Shown here in pieces: positions 1-9,661 of a stretch of DNA of 64,000 nucleotides. The stretch covers positions 1-64,000 of the forward strand of contig NZ_BCQW01000018.1 in the NCBI RefSeq assembly GCF_001552275.1, given 5' to 3'. The notes under the pieces were generated by a model. It made no database searches and had not been told where the DNA came from. It saw nothing but the letters and a program-made list of their open reading frames with translations. The stretch comes from Amphibacillus sediminis NBRC 103570. Lineage in GTDB: Bacteria; Bacillota; Bacilli; Bacillales; Amphibacillaceae. Within the stretch, counting starts at the first letter, position 1. Each line of letters opens with the position of its first letter. A program made the translations under genes and the position numbers.

Positions 1-332
1 ATAAAACTAGATTGTCCACATTCGAGTCCATGATTATCCTTCAAATACTGCCATAAAATTCGTTTGTAATAAAATACCTGCTTAGAATTCTCCGAAAGGA
101 GTAGAGAAATAACCCCATAATAATCATTAATCTTAGAAACTCGATTTCTCGTTTTCTTTGGAATAAAACCATTTAGATACTTATCGACTGTTCTACGATC
201 GACATTCAGTTCCCTAGCTAGTTTACTTTTATTAATTTTCATTCCTAGACTCTCCATTAATCGTTTATATTTTGGCAAGTCCGATAGATTTTCTACCTTG
301 ATCTCTGTTTGAATATTTATTGGAACATGCAT
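1..332 (-). CDS. IS21-like transposase (IstA), N-terminal part, cut by window edge
   Basis: The reading frame opens at an ATG at 332 behind a GAGGTGAGGAG ribosome binding site and is still open at the left edge, giving about 110 residues. The N-terminus contains a helix-turn-helix of the form KSKLARELNVDRRTVDKYL (about residues 34-52), followed by a basic region with KQVFYYKRI. This arrangement is what I remember of IS21-family IstA transposases, which bind the element ends and catalyse strand transfer with the ATPase helper IstB. The catalytic DDE domain would lie outside the window, so intactness cannot be judged. The family is inferred from the HTH style and start; another IS family with a similar HTH is possible. 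Confidence 0.6.
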   Translation of the reverse strand, partial: MHVPINIQTEIKVENLSDLPKYKRLMESLGMKINKSKLARELNVDRRTVDKYLNGFIPKKTRNRVSKINDYYGVISLLLSENSKQVFYYKRILWQYLKDNHGLECGQSSF

Positions 333-611
333 ACTCCTCACCTCAAAATAAGTATGCATGTACCTATCAATGTTGTACATTTTTAAGTGAGCGAATATGT
401 ACATCTATAAGTTAGCATTTATAATGAATCTCAAATATTTATGAAAGGAGTTAATAATAGGGGATTCTAGTATGCGTTTTTGGATTGTATCTACCTTAAA
501 CCTATAAGAAAAGGCTTCTTACTAGTATTATTAAAACTATCTTTGGTAGATAAAAAGATCCTTGATATGATAGAAAAAGTTGAATAAAAATTAAAATATG
601 GAGGCTTGAAA

Positions 612-1250
612 ATGGAAAAGAAATTTCTGAAGATATTGCCAGTTCTATTAGGAGTTATTGCTCTCTTTTTAATCCAACCGACACAAACCTTGGCCAATTC
701 TGTTGAACTAAGACCAATACTTGAAGTGAATTCATTGCTTACAAATAACCATACTAATCAGCTGGAGGATGCTACTACAATAACAGAACTTACTACAATT
801 AAAGAGAATGAAGATGGTACAATTACAGAAAGTTATGAAGTAGATGTAGCAATTCCGCAGTTTCATTTTAGACCAATGGATTCGGTGGGTGGAAGCAAAA
901 CGGAAGGATATGTTAAAGCTTCTTTAGATATAACTTATTTTTTAAGGGATAAAAAATCAGAAATCAAGATAACTAAATTCAGTGGTAAATGGGAACCACA
1001 GCAAAGCTATATGAAAGTTAGTAACAGAGTAGCATCAGTAAACGATGGCAGAGGGCTATTTTCAAAAACAATAAGGAAAAGACCAACCTCAAATTCTTTT
1101 AGCTACAACACTGGCTGGGATTATGTAACGTATGTTCCACATAGTACTGATTTGTACACAGGGCCAAGAGGTTATACGGAGGCGACTTTGAAACCTGAGG
1201 GAATGGGGGGGTCATATAATTTGTTTTTAACAGTTAATGTAAGTAGATGA
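612..1250 (+). CDS. secreted protein of unknown function
   Basis: I do not recognise this family. The 212-residue product starts MEKKFLKILPVLLGVIALFL, a clear Sec signal peptide ending near TLANS, so cleavage is likely around residue 29. The mature part is polar and threonine-rich with alternating beta-strand-like patterns and no cysteine pairs or obvious catalytic motif. I choose the ATG at 612 because GGAGG at 600-604 is seven bases upstream; a TTG at 606 is too close. It stands alone between mobile-element remnants, so it may be accessory. Possible roles include a surface or antibiotic-like secreted peptide precursor, but nothing in the sequence decides this. Confidence 0.7.
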   Translation: MEKKFLKILPVLLGVIALFLIQPTQTLANSVELRPILEVNSLLTNNHTNQLEDATTITELTTIKENEDGTITESYEVDVAIPQFHFRPMDSVGGSKTEGYVKASLDITYFLRDKKSEIKITKFSGKWEPQQSYMKVSNRVASVNDGRGLFSKTIRKRPTSNSFSYNTGWDYVTYVPHSTDLYTGPRGYTEATLKPEGMGGSYNLFLTVNVSR

Positions 1251-1457
1251 TCTAAATGTATAAATATGTAATTTATTTCAATACTAAATCATTAAAAGAA
1301 CACAACAAAAAAGTCTTACCTAGCCACTTAATACAATAATTAATTTCTTCCTAGGCTGTTATATCATCAAACTCTATCGGTGTGTGGTAGCCTAATTTTG
1401 GTCTTTGTTAAATAGCGTAGGTGAGAACTTTTACCGACAATTTTATTCAGTTTTTTC

Positions 1458-1500
1458 ACAAACATTCAAGTGCGTTCAGGCGGCTTGAGTGTTTGTTTTT
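1458..1500 (+). terminator. rho-independent terminator used as group II intron target
   Basis: A 12-bp stem (CAAACATTCAAG pairing with CTTGAGTGTTTG, one G-T pair) is followed by GTTTTTATTA. The group II intron begins directly after it, at 1505. Confidence 0.75.
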
Positions 1501-1504
1501 ATTA

Positions 1505-3369
1505 GTGCGCCAGGCATGGCAACTACCTAGATGGTGAAAGTCCATTGTGAGGGTACACATCAACCAACCACTAGAGAAGCGCAAGGTATTTATCGTGAGG
1601 TAAAGGCTGAAGGAAGCGTGTATCAAAATCTTGGCTCGACGAACAGAAATCTGATACGAAGGCTTTGTAGGTGGATAAGGCTCCTAAACAAGTCAAAGTC
1701 CGAAAGATGTGCGTAACCCTATGAAGTAAATCAGACGAGTAAAAGAGGAAAGATAGTTGTCTTACCCTGGGAGATCTCACGAACAGCTGAGGAGTCCCCT
1801 AAAAAGAAAGCTGGTCGGAAAAGGTTTATCGTGAGAAGTCAGCCGACGCCATAGTAGTGATGAAATCATGAAGGGCAGAATCATTTATAGTGTTTCTACG
1901 CCATGACTGCACGAAAGATAAACTTCAGAATGTATTAATGAGGAAAGTATGAGCGTATCTCAGAGGATAATTCAAAACGAAGTGTCTTTTCGTCACATGA
2001 AAGGAAATGAAGAAACGAGTGTGAAACTTTTAGAAGAAATCCTAAGTACCAAAATATGAACCAAGCTTATAAGCGTGTATACCGCAATAAGGGTGCAAGC
2101 GGGGTAGATGGGGTGAGCGTAGAAGAACTGAAGAATCATCTAAGGAAACACAAGGATGAACTATGTGCCAAAATCCGAAAGAGGAACTACCAACCAGCAC
2201 CAGCGTTACGAGTAGAGATTCCAAAAGAAAATGGAAAAACGCGCAAGCTGGGTATTCCTACCGTGGTGGATAGAGTTATTCAACAAGCCATTAATCAAGT
2301 ACTAAGTCCTATATTTGAAAAGCAATTCAGTGATTACAGCTATGGATTCAGACCAAGAAGAAGTTGTGAAATGGCAATTACGAAGGCGTTGGAATATCTC
2401 AATGATGGGTATGAATGGGTGGTTGACATTGACTTGGAAAGGTTTTTCGATACCGTTCATCATGACAAATTGGTGCGAATCATTTCCCATACCAAAGATG
2501 GAGATGTCATGTCATTGATACGAAAATACCTCGTAAGTGGTGTCATGATTCAGGGAAACTATGAAGATACACCGATTGGAACACCACAAGGAGGTAACCT
2601 TAGTACTCTTCTAAGCAATATTATGTTGAATGAGTTAGACCAGGAACTGGAAGGAAGAGGATTGCGTTTCGTAAGATACGCAGACGATAGACTTATCTTC
2701 TTTAAGAGTGAGAAAGCAGCAATCGAGTGCTTACTTCCATTACAACGTTTATCGAGAAGAAACTTGGACTAAAGGTAAATATCGAGAAAAGTAACATATC
2801 ACGCCCTACAAGAACAACTTTTCTAGGGTTTGGATTCTACTATGACGCACATAAGCAGAAATTTCAACCAAGACCTAGTAAAGCCTCCATTCAAAAGTTT
2901 CAAAGAAACTTACGTCGATTAACGAAGGGAACTGGAGTATTTCTTTAAGTGACAGAATCATCAAATTAAAGCAGGTTATTTATGGCTGGGTTAACTATTT
3001 TCGAATAGCAAAGATGAAGAAGGTCTTAGGTTCGGTAGACAAGAAGTTACGCTCTAGGATAAGAGTGATTATCTGGAAACAGTGGAAGAGCAACAAAAAG
3101 AGAATACAATCTCTCGTAAAACTGGGCATACCAAAAGAAGAAGCCAAAGGCTTAACTTACTGTAGGAGAGGTCTTCGGTTTATAGGAATGTCGAAGGTTA
3201 TTCATCGAGCTTTGTCTATTAAAAGACTAAGGCAAAGAGGTATTCCCTTTGCCTTAGATCGTTATCTAAACGTACACACTGAAATATAAATGGAACCGCC
3301 GTATACGGAACCGTATGTACGGTGGTGTGAGAGGGGCGAAAAGTGTTTAACTTTTCCCTCTACTCGATT
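1505..3369 (+). mobile_element. group II intron (class C-like), about 1.9 kb
   Basis: The 5' end starts GTGCGCCAGGCATGGC, a typical bacterial group II intron boundary, followed by a structured non-coding region of about 450 bp and a reverse transcriptase gene. Near 3292-3345 lies a domain V-like hairpin (GAACCGCCGTATACGG then CCGTATGTACGGTGGT) and the element ends around CTCTACTCGATT. It sits immediately 3' of a terminator hairpin, which is the known insertion preference of class C introns. The reverse transcriptase is frameshifted, so it cannot move without help in trans. The exact 3' end is uncertain by several bases. Confidence 0.85.
1949..3289 (+). pseudogene. ltrA: group II intron reverse transcriptase/maturase, frameshifted
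   Basis: Reading through three frames gives a nearly complete maturase: an N-terminal piece from ATG 1949 (MSVSQRII...LLEEILS), the main RT domain from 2056 with GFRPRRSC, DIDLERFFD and the catalytic YADD box near residue 210 of that segment, then a thumb/maturase part (IEKKLGLKVNIEKS) and a C-terminal part (GWVNYFRIAKMKK). Single-base shifts break it near 2050, near 2728 and near 2928; at the first two, adding one base restores the expected family wording (SNQNMNQAYKRV and AAIRVL). The catalytic residues are intact, so this is either recent decay or sequencing error. It would normally promote intron splicing and retrohoming. Confidence 0.85.
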
Positions 3370-3393
3370 GTGTTGGATTTGGTTCAATGGCTT

Positions 3394-4030
3394 TTAATTT
3401 AAAATAATGCGATAACGATAGTTCCGAAAACTTCTGTAGCCATAAAACCTTAATTTTAGTATTGAATCCCTAAATTTCGCCCATTGTTGTAGGGATAGCG
3501 GAAGCTCTTCCGAATGCTTACGCAGGGTCTTTGGTCTCTAGATAGGTTGAAATCTCGGATGAACAAGGTGTAGCTAAGATCGTACTAAACGCGTTGTGAT
3601 CAGGCTAGTGGAAGGTTTATAAAATATGTTGATACAGCTCATAATTGGATTTTAATTCGGATGAATAATCAAGCAAATCCTTGCCCAGATGTGTCGCTAA
3701 ACGCTGGCAAACAAGGGATAATAACGGTATTCCGTATTGGATAATTCGGTTAGATGAAAGCGATCAATAATGGTCTCAGTTTGTGGGGACATCTCTCTGA
3801 TGACATTGGAATACCGGCATTCATATCAATGATCACAGTTTCAACGTTTTGGCGGTCTGCCAAGCTATAATACGTGAAAAAGTGATCCTTGATGGTGCGA
3901 CTATCACGTTTATCAAGCAGATCAAGAATATCCCTTGGTCGGCATTGATATGCTGGAAGGCCATTTGTTCTTTGGCGTGACGGAAGCCAAGAAGCAAATT
4001 TTCAAATCGATTAATAAGAGTAAGCTGCAA
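3394..4030 (-). pseudogene. ISL3-family transposase relic
   Basis: On the minus strand, pieces of an ISL3-type transposase can be read by switching frames: DLLDKRDSRTIKDHF, YYSLADRQNVETVIIDMNAG and IIDRFHLTEL around 3740-3950, then the C-terminal LKLRFYGYRSFRNYRYRI ending at a stop at 3394-3396. The order and the DMNA and DRFH words match the DDE core of ISL3 transposases as I remember them. The N-terminal half is missing and several frameshifts and stops interrupt the rest, so it is dead. It lies directly beyond the 3' end of the group II intron. Confidence 0.65.
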
Positions 4031-4536
4031 CAGAAAAACTATTAAAAGAAACCTATTTCACATTAAAAAATCGATTTGGTCATATTCCATTCCTAACAGA
4101 TTTTCTAGCACAATGATTCAATGAATCCTACCGTGATTGTCGATAAATTTGGAAGTGATTATGCTTTTTTCTCAAAGATGAACGAGATCAGGCCAGTACT
4201 AAATACTTATGAGCAGACGGTAGTCAGGATGGTGTCAAAGGAGCTCTTAAACGGAAAGAGAAAACATGAATTGTTGTTGAACGAGCAGAAGATGATCATT
4301 ATCGATTTAACTAAACAATTCGCATACAGTTAATGAATAATTCATCCTTTAAGGAGGCATCGGTGGATGTTGTAGCGGCAGATCTTAGTTGAAGTGATCG
4401 ATATGAAACCAAAAAGCCGTATACCACTTAGTTCTGTCAACGTATTCATCCCCTGTGTCCAAACAATTTCTTTTATCGTACCACACTTTATCAAAAAGGG
4501 AAGAAAAATTTAAAAATCGATTGCTCTCCTCCATGA
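4031..4536. other. no supported gene; transposon debris
   Basis: A 70-codon open frame exists on the plus strand (4121-4333) but has no convincing ribosome binding site or family resemblance. It probably belongs to decayed insertion-sequence DNA between the ISL3 and IS66 remnants. Confidence 0.4.
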
Positions 4537-4893
4537 TTAAGTGAGGACACCTAATTTGGCAGGTTGAATTTTTTGTTTTTGATAGATGGAAAAACCATCA
4601 AATAGCCACTCCATTTGTTTCGGTGTCAGTTTTTCTACGTCGGTTTGCGAACGTGGCCAAGTTAACCTTCCCTGATCATATCGCTTATACAGTAAATAAA
4701 AACCTTCTCCATCAAACCAGAGCGCTTTAAATCGATCGGTTCTTCTCCCGCAGAATAAGAAAACAGATTCGTCTAAAAGATCCAATTGGAATTTACTGGT
4801 GATTATTGAAGTCAGACCGTCAATGCCTTTACGAAGATCCGTATAGCCACAGACTAAATAACAATTTTTCATCTGGGAGAAGTCAACGAGCAT
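4537..4893 (-). CDS. tnpB: IS66 family accessory protein TnpB (Orf2)
   Basis: This 118-residue protein has the full IS66 Orf2 profile: YLVCGYTDLRKGIDGL near the N-terminus, LFCGRRTDRFKALWFDGEGF in the middle and LTWPRS followed by LTPKQMEWLFDG at the end. Its length matches the family (about 115-120). In IS66 elements TnpA, TnpB and the DDE transposase TnpC are all needed for movement. Here TnpA is shortened and no TnpC can be read downstream (towards 4300), so the element is a relic although this gene is intact. Its ATG overlaps the tnpA stop by 11 bases, the usual translational coupling. Confidence 0.85.
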   Translation of the reverse strand: MLVDFSQMKNCYLVCGYTDLRKGIDGLTSIITSKFQLDLLDESVFLFCGRRTDRFKALWFDGEGFYLLYKRYDQGRLTWPRSQTDVEKLTPKQMEWLFDGFSIYQKQKIQPAKLGVLT

Positions 4894-5053
4894 GGCGATA
4901 CATCTCCTTTATCAAGGCTGTTGCCAACGATTCCTGACAACCTTCCAAAATCGTTAGCTGTATAGAATGATAAGAAACTTCCATTACTGGATTTACAGGT
5001 GCAGAGGAAGATGGTGCTGGGATCGTTACGGGAACAATCGGGTTTTCCTTCAT
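4883..5053 (-). pseudogene. tnpA: IS66 TnpA (Orf1) remnant, 56 residues
   Basis: The frame runs from ATG 5053, with GGAGGTAG upstream, and encodes MKENPIVPVTIPAPSS, then a segment (IQLTILEGCQESLATALIKE) that resembles the C-terminal part of IS66 TnpA. The usual N-terminal helix-turn-helix (about 50 residues) is missing, and the start lies less than 90 bp from the element end, so an internal deletion is likely. It ends inside the start of tnpB. Confidence 0.5.
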
Positions 5054-5117
5054 GAAAAAAACTACCTCCTGTTACTTGTTAAATTCAAGTATAGAGGTAG
5101 TTCCGTTATAATAGAAT

Positions 5118-5140
5118 GCGGTTTATTATTTCCCGCTTAC
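5118..5140 (-). repeat. IS66-type terminal end
   Basis: Read on the minus strand the sequence begins GTAAGCGGGAAATAA. GTAAGCG is the characteristic start of IS66-family terminal inverted repeats. No matching right end was found on the other side of tnpB. Confidence 0.5.
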
Positions 5141-5524
5141 GTTATTTTTTTGATCTAAAATTGGTCAAGATTTAGGAAGGGAATAAGAGCATAAGAATTC
5201 GTTCATCAATATTCCAGCTATTTTATCGAGTATTCGAATACTAAAATGAAGGATGATGGTACTATTTTCAAAAATCGGATGAAAGCACACTTATATTCCG
5301 TAAATATAAGTATAAAAGTTAAAATTAGAATGGATATTTTCTGAGAAAGTTTGCTTTGCTGTTTCAATATATTTTAGCAGGATTTGAGTGATAGAGCTTG
5401 AATTTAATTAATAGTATTGTATCTTATCATATGTTACTCAATTGACAAAAATAGGTGAAAGCTATCTGGCGCATTTCTGTTTAAGTAGACGATGATTGAT
5501 AAGGAGGGTTCGCTTTTTTAAATT
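5141..5524. other. intergenic, nothing recognised
   Basis: AT-rich DNA without an open frame of interest or a recognisable RNA structure, lying between the IS66 relic and the first R1 repeat. Confidence 0.5.
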
Positions 5525-5719
5525 TAACTTCATTCAGGCGAAGTTTTCCCACTTCTAAAGTGGATGAGATGAATGCCTATCTCTATTTCATTCTGTGAGA
5601 TAAAAACTCTTGCTGAATCAAGCTAAAGCCTCCGGCGGGATGTCTCAGCTTTTAAGAGGGGATTTTCCAAGTGAAGCTCGATCAAATCTGAGTGCATATA
5701 CGCCAAGGTGCATTTGATT
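5525..5719 (+). repeat. R1 dispersed intergenic repeat, copy 1
   Basis: Begins TTTAACTTCATTCAG and ends CATTTGATT, with the family landmarks GATGAATGCC, CTGAATCAAGCTAAAGCCTC, CGGCGG and AAGCTCGAT in order. Several short hairpins are visible. It lies just upstream of coiA. Confidence 0.8.
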
Positions 5720-5764
5720 GTCATTTTAGGAAGGGCCACCATATAAAAGATGGGAAGGTGAAGA

Positions 5765-6919
5765 ATGTTACAAGCTATCAATTCAGAAGGTAAGACATGT
5801 CTCATCGCATTAAGATCTAAAGCAGAAATTACCAAACTTAAAGATACAGAATCTTTTTATTGTCCGATTTGTTATGAACCGGTTTTGATTAGAGCGGGAG
5901 CAAAGCAAGTTGCTCATTTTGCCCATAAACGTGATAGCCGTTGTTTCTCAAGCATGACTGGAGAAGGTCCTTACCATCAGCAAGGAAAATTAGATTTGTT
6001 TCAGTGGTTAACTAATCAAGGCTACCAGGCTAAACTAGAGACTTATTTTAAAGATATTAAGCAACGTGCTGATCTCTCCTTTTCTATCAATCAAAAGCAG
6101 TATGTCATTGAATTTCAGTGCGCTAATATTAGCCCAGATATACTAATAAAGCGAACATTAGGATTTCAATCAATCAAGGTAAATCCGCTGTGGATCTTGG
6201 GAGGTAACCAGATCACCCGCTTTAGTGGTCAAGGCTTAAGATTAAATATGATGGCACAAGCGTGCTTAAATCAATATCCTGATGATCATTCAGCTTGGCT
6301 CACTTACTATTGTCCAGTTGCTAAACAATTTGCACATTATTCAGCAATCGCTTTAATTGGAGATCATAAAAGCTATGGACATTTAACTTTTCTTGAGTTG
6401 AGAAATAGTTCATTGCTAGAATTATTAGGGAAAAGCAAACCGCCTTTTATTCCTTCAGAATGGCTTTATCTCAAGCGTTCATTTCGGACAAGTCCACGAT
6501 CTCCACGACTGTCGAAAAGTGAAAAAGCTTTCCACAAATGGCTATATCAGCATTCACTACATCCAAGTCTCTTATCAAGCTGGGTTGGCTTACCGGTACA
6601 AGGGCAATGGAAAATGCGTGTCCCGATCTGGCATTGGCAAACTATACTTTGCTATGGTTTTTTAAATGGCCAACAGACATTTTATTATCCTCAGCTTAAG
6701 CAATTTATCGCTCCATATGTAAAAACAATCCCTCAACAACCTTTAGTCTTCCAGGATATTGACCCGATTAAATGTTATTTGAACTATTTCCTTAAAGTGA
6801 AGCAAATTGTAAAAATAACAAAAGACTTTTATCGAGTTCTTTATCCGATCCAAACCTATCAAACACTTCCGATAGCATTAAAGAAAGATCAGTATTTATT
6901 AAAAAAACTTGACCTCTAA
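5765..6919 (+). CDS. coiA: competence protein CoiA-like nuclease
   Basis: The 384-residue product matches the CoiA family in start and layout: an N-terminal zinc-ribbon-like part (YCPICYEPVLIRAGAKQVAHFAH, residues about 36-59, with CPIC), then a nuclease-like domain with KQRADLSF and YVIEFQCANIS (about residues 98-125), a PD-(D/E)XK arrangement in which EFQ replaces ExK. CoiA acts in the cytoplasm during competence, promoting recombination of incoming DNA. The start is ATG 5765 behind GGGAAGGTGAAG. It precedes pepF, as yjbF precedes yjbG in B. subtilis. A TATAAT at 6952-6957 suggests pepF has its own promoter. Confidence 0.9.
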   Translation: MLQAINSEGKTCLIALRSKAEITKLKDTESFYCPICYEPVLIRAGAKQVAHFAHKRDSRCFSSMTGEGPYHQQGKLDLFQWLTNQGYQAKLETYFKDIKQRADLSFSINQKQYVIEFQCANISPDILIKRTLGFQSIKVNPLWILGGNQITRFSGQGLRLNMMAQACLNQYPDDHSAWLTYYCPVAKQFAHYSAIALIGDHKSYGHLTFLELRNSSLLELLGKSKPPFIPSEWLYLKRSFRTSPRSPRLSKSEKAFHKWLYQHSLHPSLLSSWVGLPVQGQWKMRVPIWHWQTILCYGFLNGQQTFYYPQLKQFIAPYVKTIPQQPLVFQDIDPIKCYLNYFLKVKQIVKITKDFYRVLYPIQTYQTLPIALKKDQYLLKKLDL

Positions 6920-7040
6920 TCCAGATTAAAACATCTCTTGAGTAAAATCGGTTATAATAATAAAACATGTACGTTGAACAGGATTTTTTTAAACGAATGT
7001 AGAAATTAGTTAAGGAATTATTAATGAGGAGGACAATACA

Positions 7041-8855
7041 TTGACACAGGAAACAAATACTTTACAAAAGAGAGATCAAATTCCAGAGGAAAGAACATGG
7101 CGGCTAGAGGATATTTTTGCTGACGATGAGCTTTGGGAGCAGGAAAGACAAGCTGTAGTTAAAGAGTTAGAGTCTTTTGCAGATTTCCAAGGAGAGTTAT
7201 CGAAATCAGCTGAAACCCTGTATCAATTGCTTGTACTTGAGGATAAAATTTCAGAACGGATCGGTAAGCTCTACACTTACGCGCATATGCGTTATGACCA
7301 AGATACAACCAATGCATTTTATCAAGGATTAAATGCTAAAGCTCAGAGTTTATATGCACAAGCGGCTAATGCAATGAGCTTTATTGTTCCAGAAATTCTT
7401 GAAATTGAACCTGAGCAATTAGCCCAGTTCCTAGAAGAAAAGCCGGAATTAAAGGCTTATGATCATGCGCTTAATGAAATAACAAGACAAAGAGAGCATA
7501 TATTAACTAAGCAAGAAGAAGCTCTCTTAGCTCAAGCAAGTGAGATTTTTAGCAGTCCTTCACAGATCTTTGGTAGTTTAAATAACGCAGATCTAACTTT
7601 TCCGACGATAACAGACGAACAAGGGAATCAAGTTGAGCTCACCCATGGCCGTTATAGCAATTTTATGGAGGCTACTAAACAATCTGTTCGTCGTGAAGCA
7701 TTTGAAGCCATGTATAATACTTATCGTAAGTATATTAATACGTTTGCTTCGACTCTTTCAGGTCAGGTTAAAAGGGATAATTTTTTTGCTAAAGTTCGTC
7801 ATTATCAATCTGCTCGTCAGGCAGCATTAAATAATAATAATATTCCTGAGAGTGTTTATCAAAATCTTGTAGAAGCTGTTAACGATCGAATCGATCTTTT
7901 ACATCGGTATGTGAAATTACGTAGAGAAATGCTCGGGTTGGATGAGTTACATATGTACGATATGTATACGCCTTTAATTAATCAAGTAGAAATGAAATTC
8001 ACCTATGATGAAGCGAAAGAACATTTACTAAAAGGACTAGCCCCATTAGGAGAGGAGTATATTGCACGTTTACAAGAAGGCTTTAGTCAACGCTGGGTCG
8101 ATGTCGAAGAAAATAAAGGGAAAAGAAGTGGTGCCTATTCTTCTGGAGCATATGGGACAAATCCATATATTTTGATGAATTGGCAAGACAACTTAAATAA
8201 TGTCTTTACACTCGCACATGAATTTGGCCATTCATTGCATAGCTATTACACACGTGAACATCAGCCATATCGATATGGTAATTATTCAATTTTCGTTGCT
8301 GAAGTCGCATCAACCTGCAATGAAGCCTTGCTAAATGAATATTTGGTTAACACAACCAATGATCCAAAAGAAAAGCTTTATCTACTTAATCATTTTCTTG
8401 ATGGTTTCCGAGGTACAGTATTCCGACAAACCATGTTTGCTGAATTTGAACACTTGATTCATGTACTTGATCAAAGTAACGAAGCTTTGACATCGGAAAA
8501 GCTGACCCAAGAATATTATCAATTAAATAAAAAGTACTTCGGCGATGGTGTTGTACAAGATGAAGAAATAGGTCTTGAATGGGCACGAATTCCACACTTT
8601 TATTATAATTATTATGTTTATCAATACGCTACAGGCTATGCTGCTGCTCAAACATTAGCTGCCCAAATATTATCAAACGATAAATCTGCGCTTGAAAGAT
8701 ATTTTGGTTTCTTAAAAGCTGGAAGTAGTGATTATCCGATAGAAGTATTGAAAAAAGCTGGTGTAGATATGACAGAGAAGACACCAATATTACAAGCTTT
8801 AGATGTATTTGAAGAGAAATTAAATGAGATGGAAGCTCTGTGGAAAGAGCTTTAG
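7041..8855 (+). CDS. pepF: oligoendopeptidase F (M3B metallopeptidase)
   Basis: This 604-residue protein has the family's full length and the zinc motif HEFGH in FTLAHEFGHSLHS near residue 393, with the downstream glutamate in EVASTCNEALL. M3B oligoendopeptidases are cytoplasmic enzymes that cut short peptides, and overexpression affects signalling peptides in Bacillus. Translation starts at a TTG at 7041, eight bases behind GAGGAGG; the family N-terminus with RTWRLEDIF confirms the frame. It is likely monocistronic, ended by the hairpin at 8862-8896. Confidence 0.95.
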   Translation: MTQETNTLQKRDQIPEERTWRLEDIFADDELWEQERQAVVKELESFADFQGELSKSAETLYQLLVLEDKISERIGKLYTYAHMRYDQDTTNAFYQGLNAKAQSLYAQAANAMSFIVPEILEIEPEQLAQFLEEKPELKAYDHALNEITRQREHILTKQEEALLAQASEIFSSPSQIFGSLNNADLTFPTITDEQGNQVELTHGRYSNFMEATKQSVRREAFEAMYNTYRKYINTFASTLSGQVKRDNFFAKVRHYQSARQAALNNNNIPESVYQNLVEAVNDRIDLLHRYVKLRREMLGLDELHMYDMYTPLINQVEMKFTYDEAKEHLLKGLAPLGEEYIARLQEGFSQRWVDVEENKGKRSGAYSSGAYGTNPYILMNWQDNLNNVFTLAHEFGHSLHSYYTREHQPYRYGNYSIFVAEVASTCNEALLNEYLVNTTNDPKEKLYLLNHFLDGFRGTVFRQTMFAEFEHLIHVLDQSNEALTSEKLTQEYYQLNKKYFGDGVVQDEEIGLEWARIPHFYYNYYVYQYATGYAAAQTLAAQILSNDKSALERYFGFLKAGSSDYPIEVLKKAGVDMTEKTPILQALDVFEEKLNEMEALWKEL

Positions 8856-8861
8856 TCACAT

Positions 8862-8896
8862 AAAAAGACCAGAACGCGAGCCTCTCTGGTCTTTTT
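8862..8896. terminator. bidirectional terminator
   Basis: AAAAAGACCAGA pairs with TCTGGTCTTTTT across an 11-base loop; U-runs on both strands serve pepF and the convergent small membrane gene, whose stop codon lies within it. Confidence 0.85.
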
Positions 8897-9074
8897 ACTT
8901 AAATCCACGAAACATTTGGCGATAGAATAGAACAGTTAAGGTGAAATAGATTGTAATGAAAAGCAATGGTAGGGTGATAAAAAGGGGAATAAGCCGCATA
9001 AGGCCAAATAAGTTAACCGCCCAAGCTACAATTAATAATAAAATGATCGCAATGCTCTGGCATAATTTTTTCAT
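8895..9074 (-). CDS. small membrane protein, 59 residues, unknown function
   Basis: I do not recognise a family. The product starts MKKLCQSIAIILLLIVAW and consists of two predicted membrane helices (about residues 5-22 and 30-50) with a short basic C-terminus (RQMFRGFK). I choose ATG 9074 over an earlier in-frame ATG because GAAGGTG lies six bases upstream. It is convergent with pepF and shares its terminator. Confidence 0.65.
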   Translation of the reverse strand: MKKLCQSIAIILLLIVAWAVNLFGLMRLIPLFITLPLLFITIYFTLTVLFYRQMFRGFK

Positions 9075-9254
9075 CGCAGTCACCTTCTTATTTGTTTTCA
9101 ATACTATCTTATGTGAACAAGTTTTGGAATAGAAGTATGACATTTTTGTGAATTAATGGTGAAAGTCTTGCAATAGTGTAGAAAAATTGCTATATTTTCT
9201 TTGTGAGATGTTTAACAAACAAAACCCCTTTGTTTGATCTGAAACTTTCTCCCA

Positions 9255-9312
9255 TCCCCCCATGACGGTGAACGTCATGGTGTAGAGTGTACATTTTGTA
9301 CACTCTTTTTTT
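9255..9312 (+). terminator. tandem hairpins with U-run, no gene upstream
   Basis: CATGACG-gtgaa-CGTCATG (about 9261-9279) is followed by AGAGTGTACA pairing with TGTACACTCT and a run of nine T. No plus-strand gene precedes it, so it may close a small untranslated RNA or be left over from a lost gene such as the globin that sits here in B. subtilis (inference). Confidence 0.6.
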
Positions 9313-9524
9313 TATGCAGTTTTAGCTAATGCAAGAGGTTTTTAGTCAAATCTAGTGGAAAAAATAAAACTCAGCTATTTTTACCCTGAAAAATAAATGG
9401 GATAAAGCTAAGTTAAAAGAGGGAACTTATTTGTAAAGCCGAAGTAATCTGTAAAGAGGAGAGCTTGTCAGTGAAGCTGAGGTTCAAGTTCAGTAAAAGC
9501 ATGAAGTCCAAAAAACGTGAATGA

Positions 9525-9635
9525 GAGAATGGGACAAAAGAAAAGCTATATAATCCTTACTCCGCTCACTTATTTGGTTCTTAACTTTGGATGTTGTGCA
9601 AATGGCTTAGTCAAGTGGCGTTTTGTCCCATTCTC
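9525..9635. repeat. 111-bp element with perfect 15-bp inverted ends
   Basis: GAGAATGGGACAAAA at 9525-9539 is matched exactly by TTTTGTCCCATTCTC at 9621-9635. The interior has no gene. It lies just downstream of spxH and may act as its terminator or be a miniature mobile element. The stretch 9140-9661 holds nothing else I can support. Confidence 0.6.
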
Positions 9636-9661
9636 ACACCAAGTCTTTCGTACACGACTAT

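Noticed and set aside
1531-1716. Open frame near the start of the group II intron
   Set aside because: It lies in the structured RNA domains of the intron and has no start signal.
4121-4333. Plus-strand 70-codon frame MNPTVIVDKF
   Set aside because: Lies in transposon debris with no start signal or family match.
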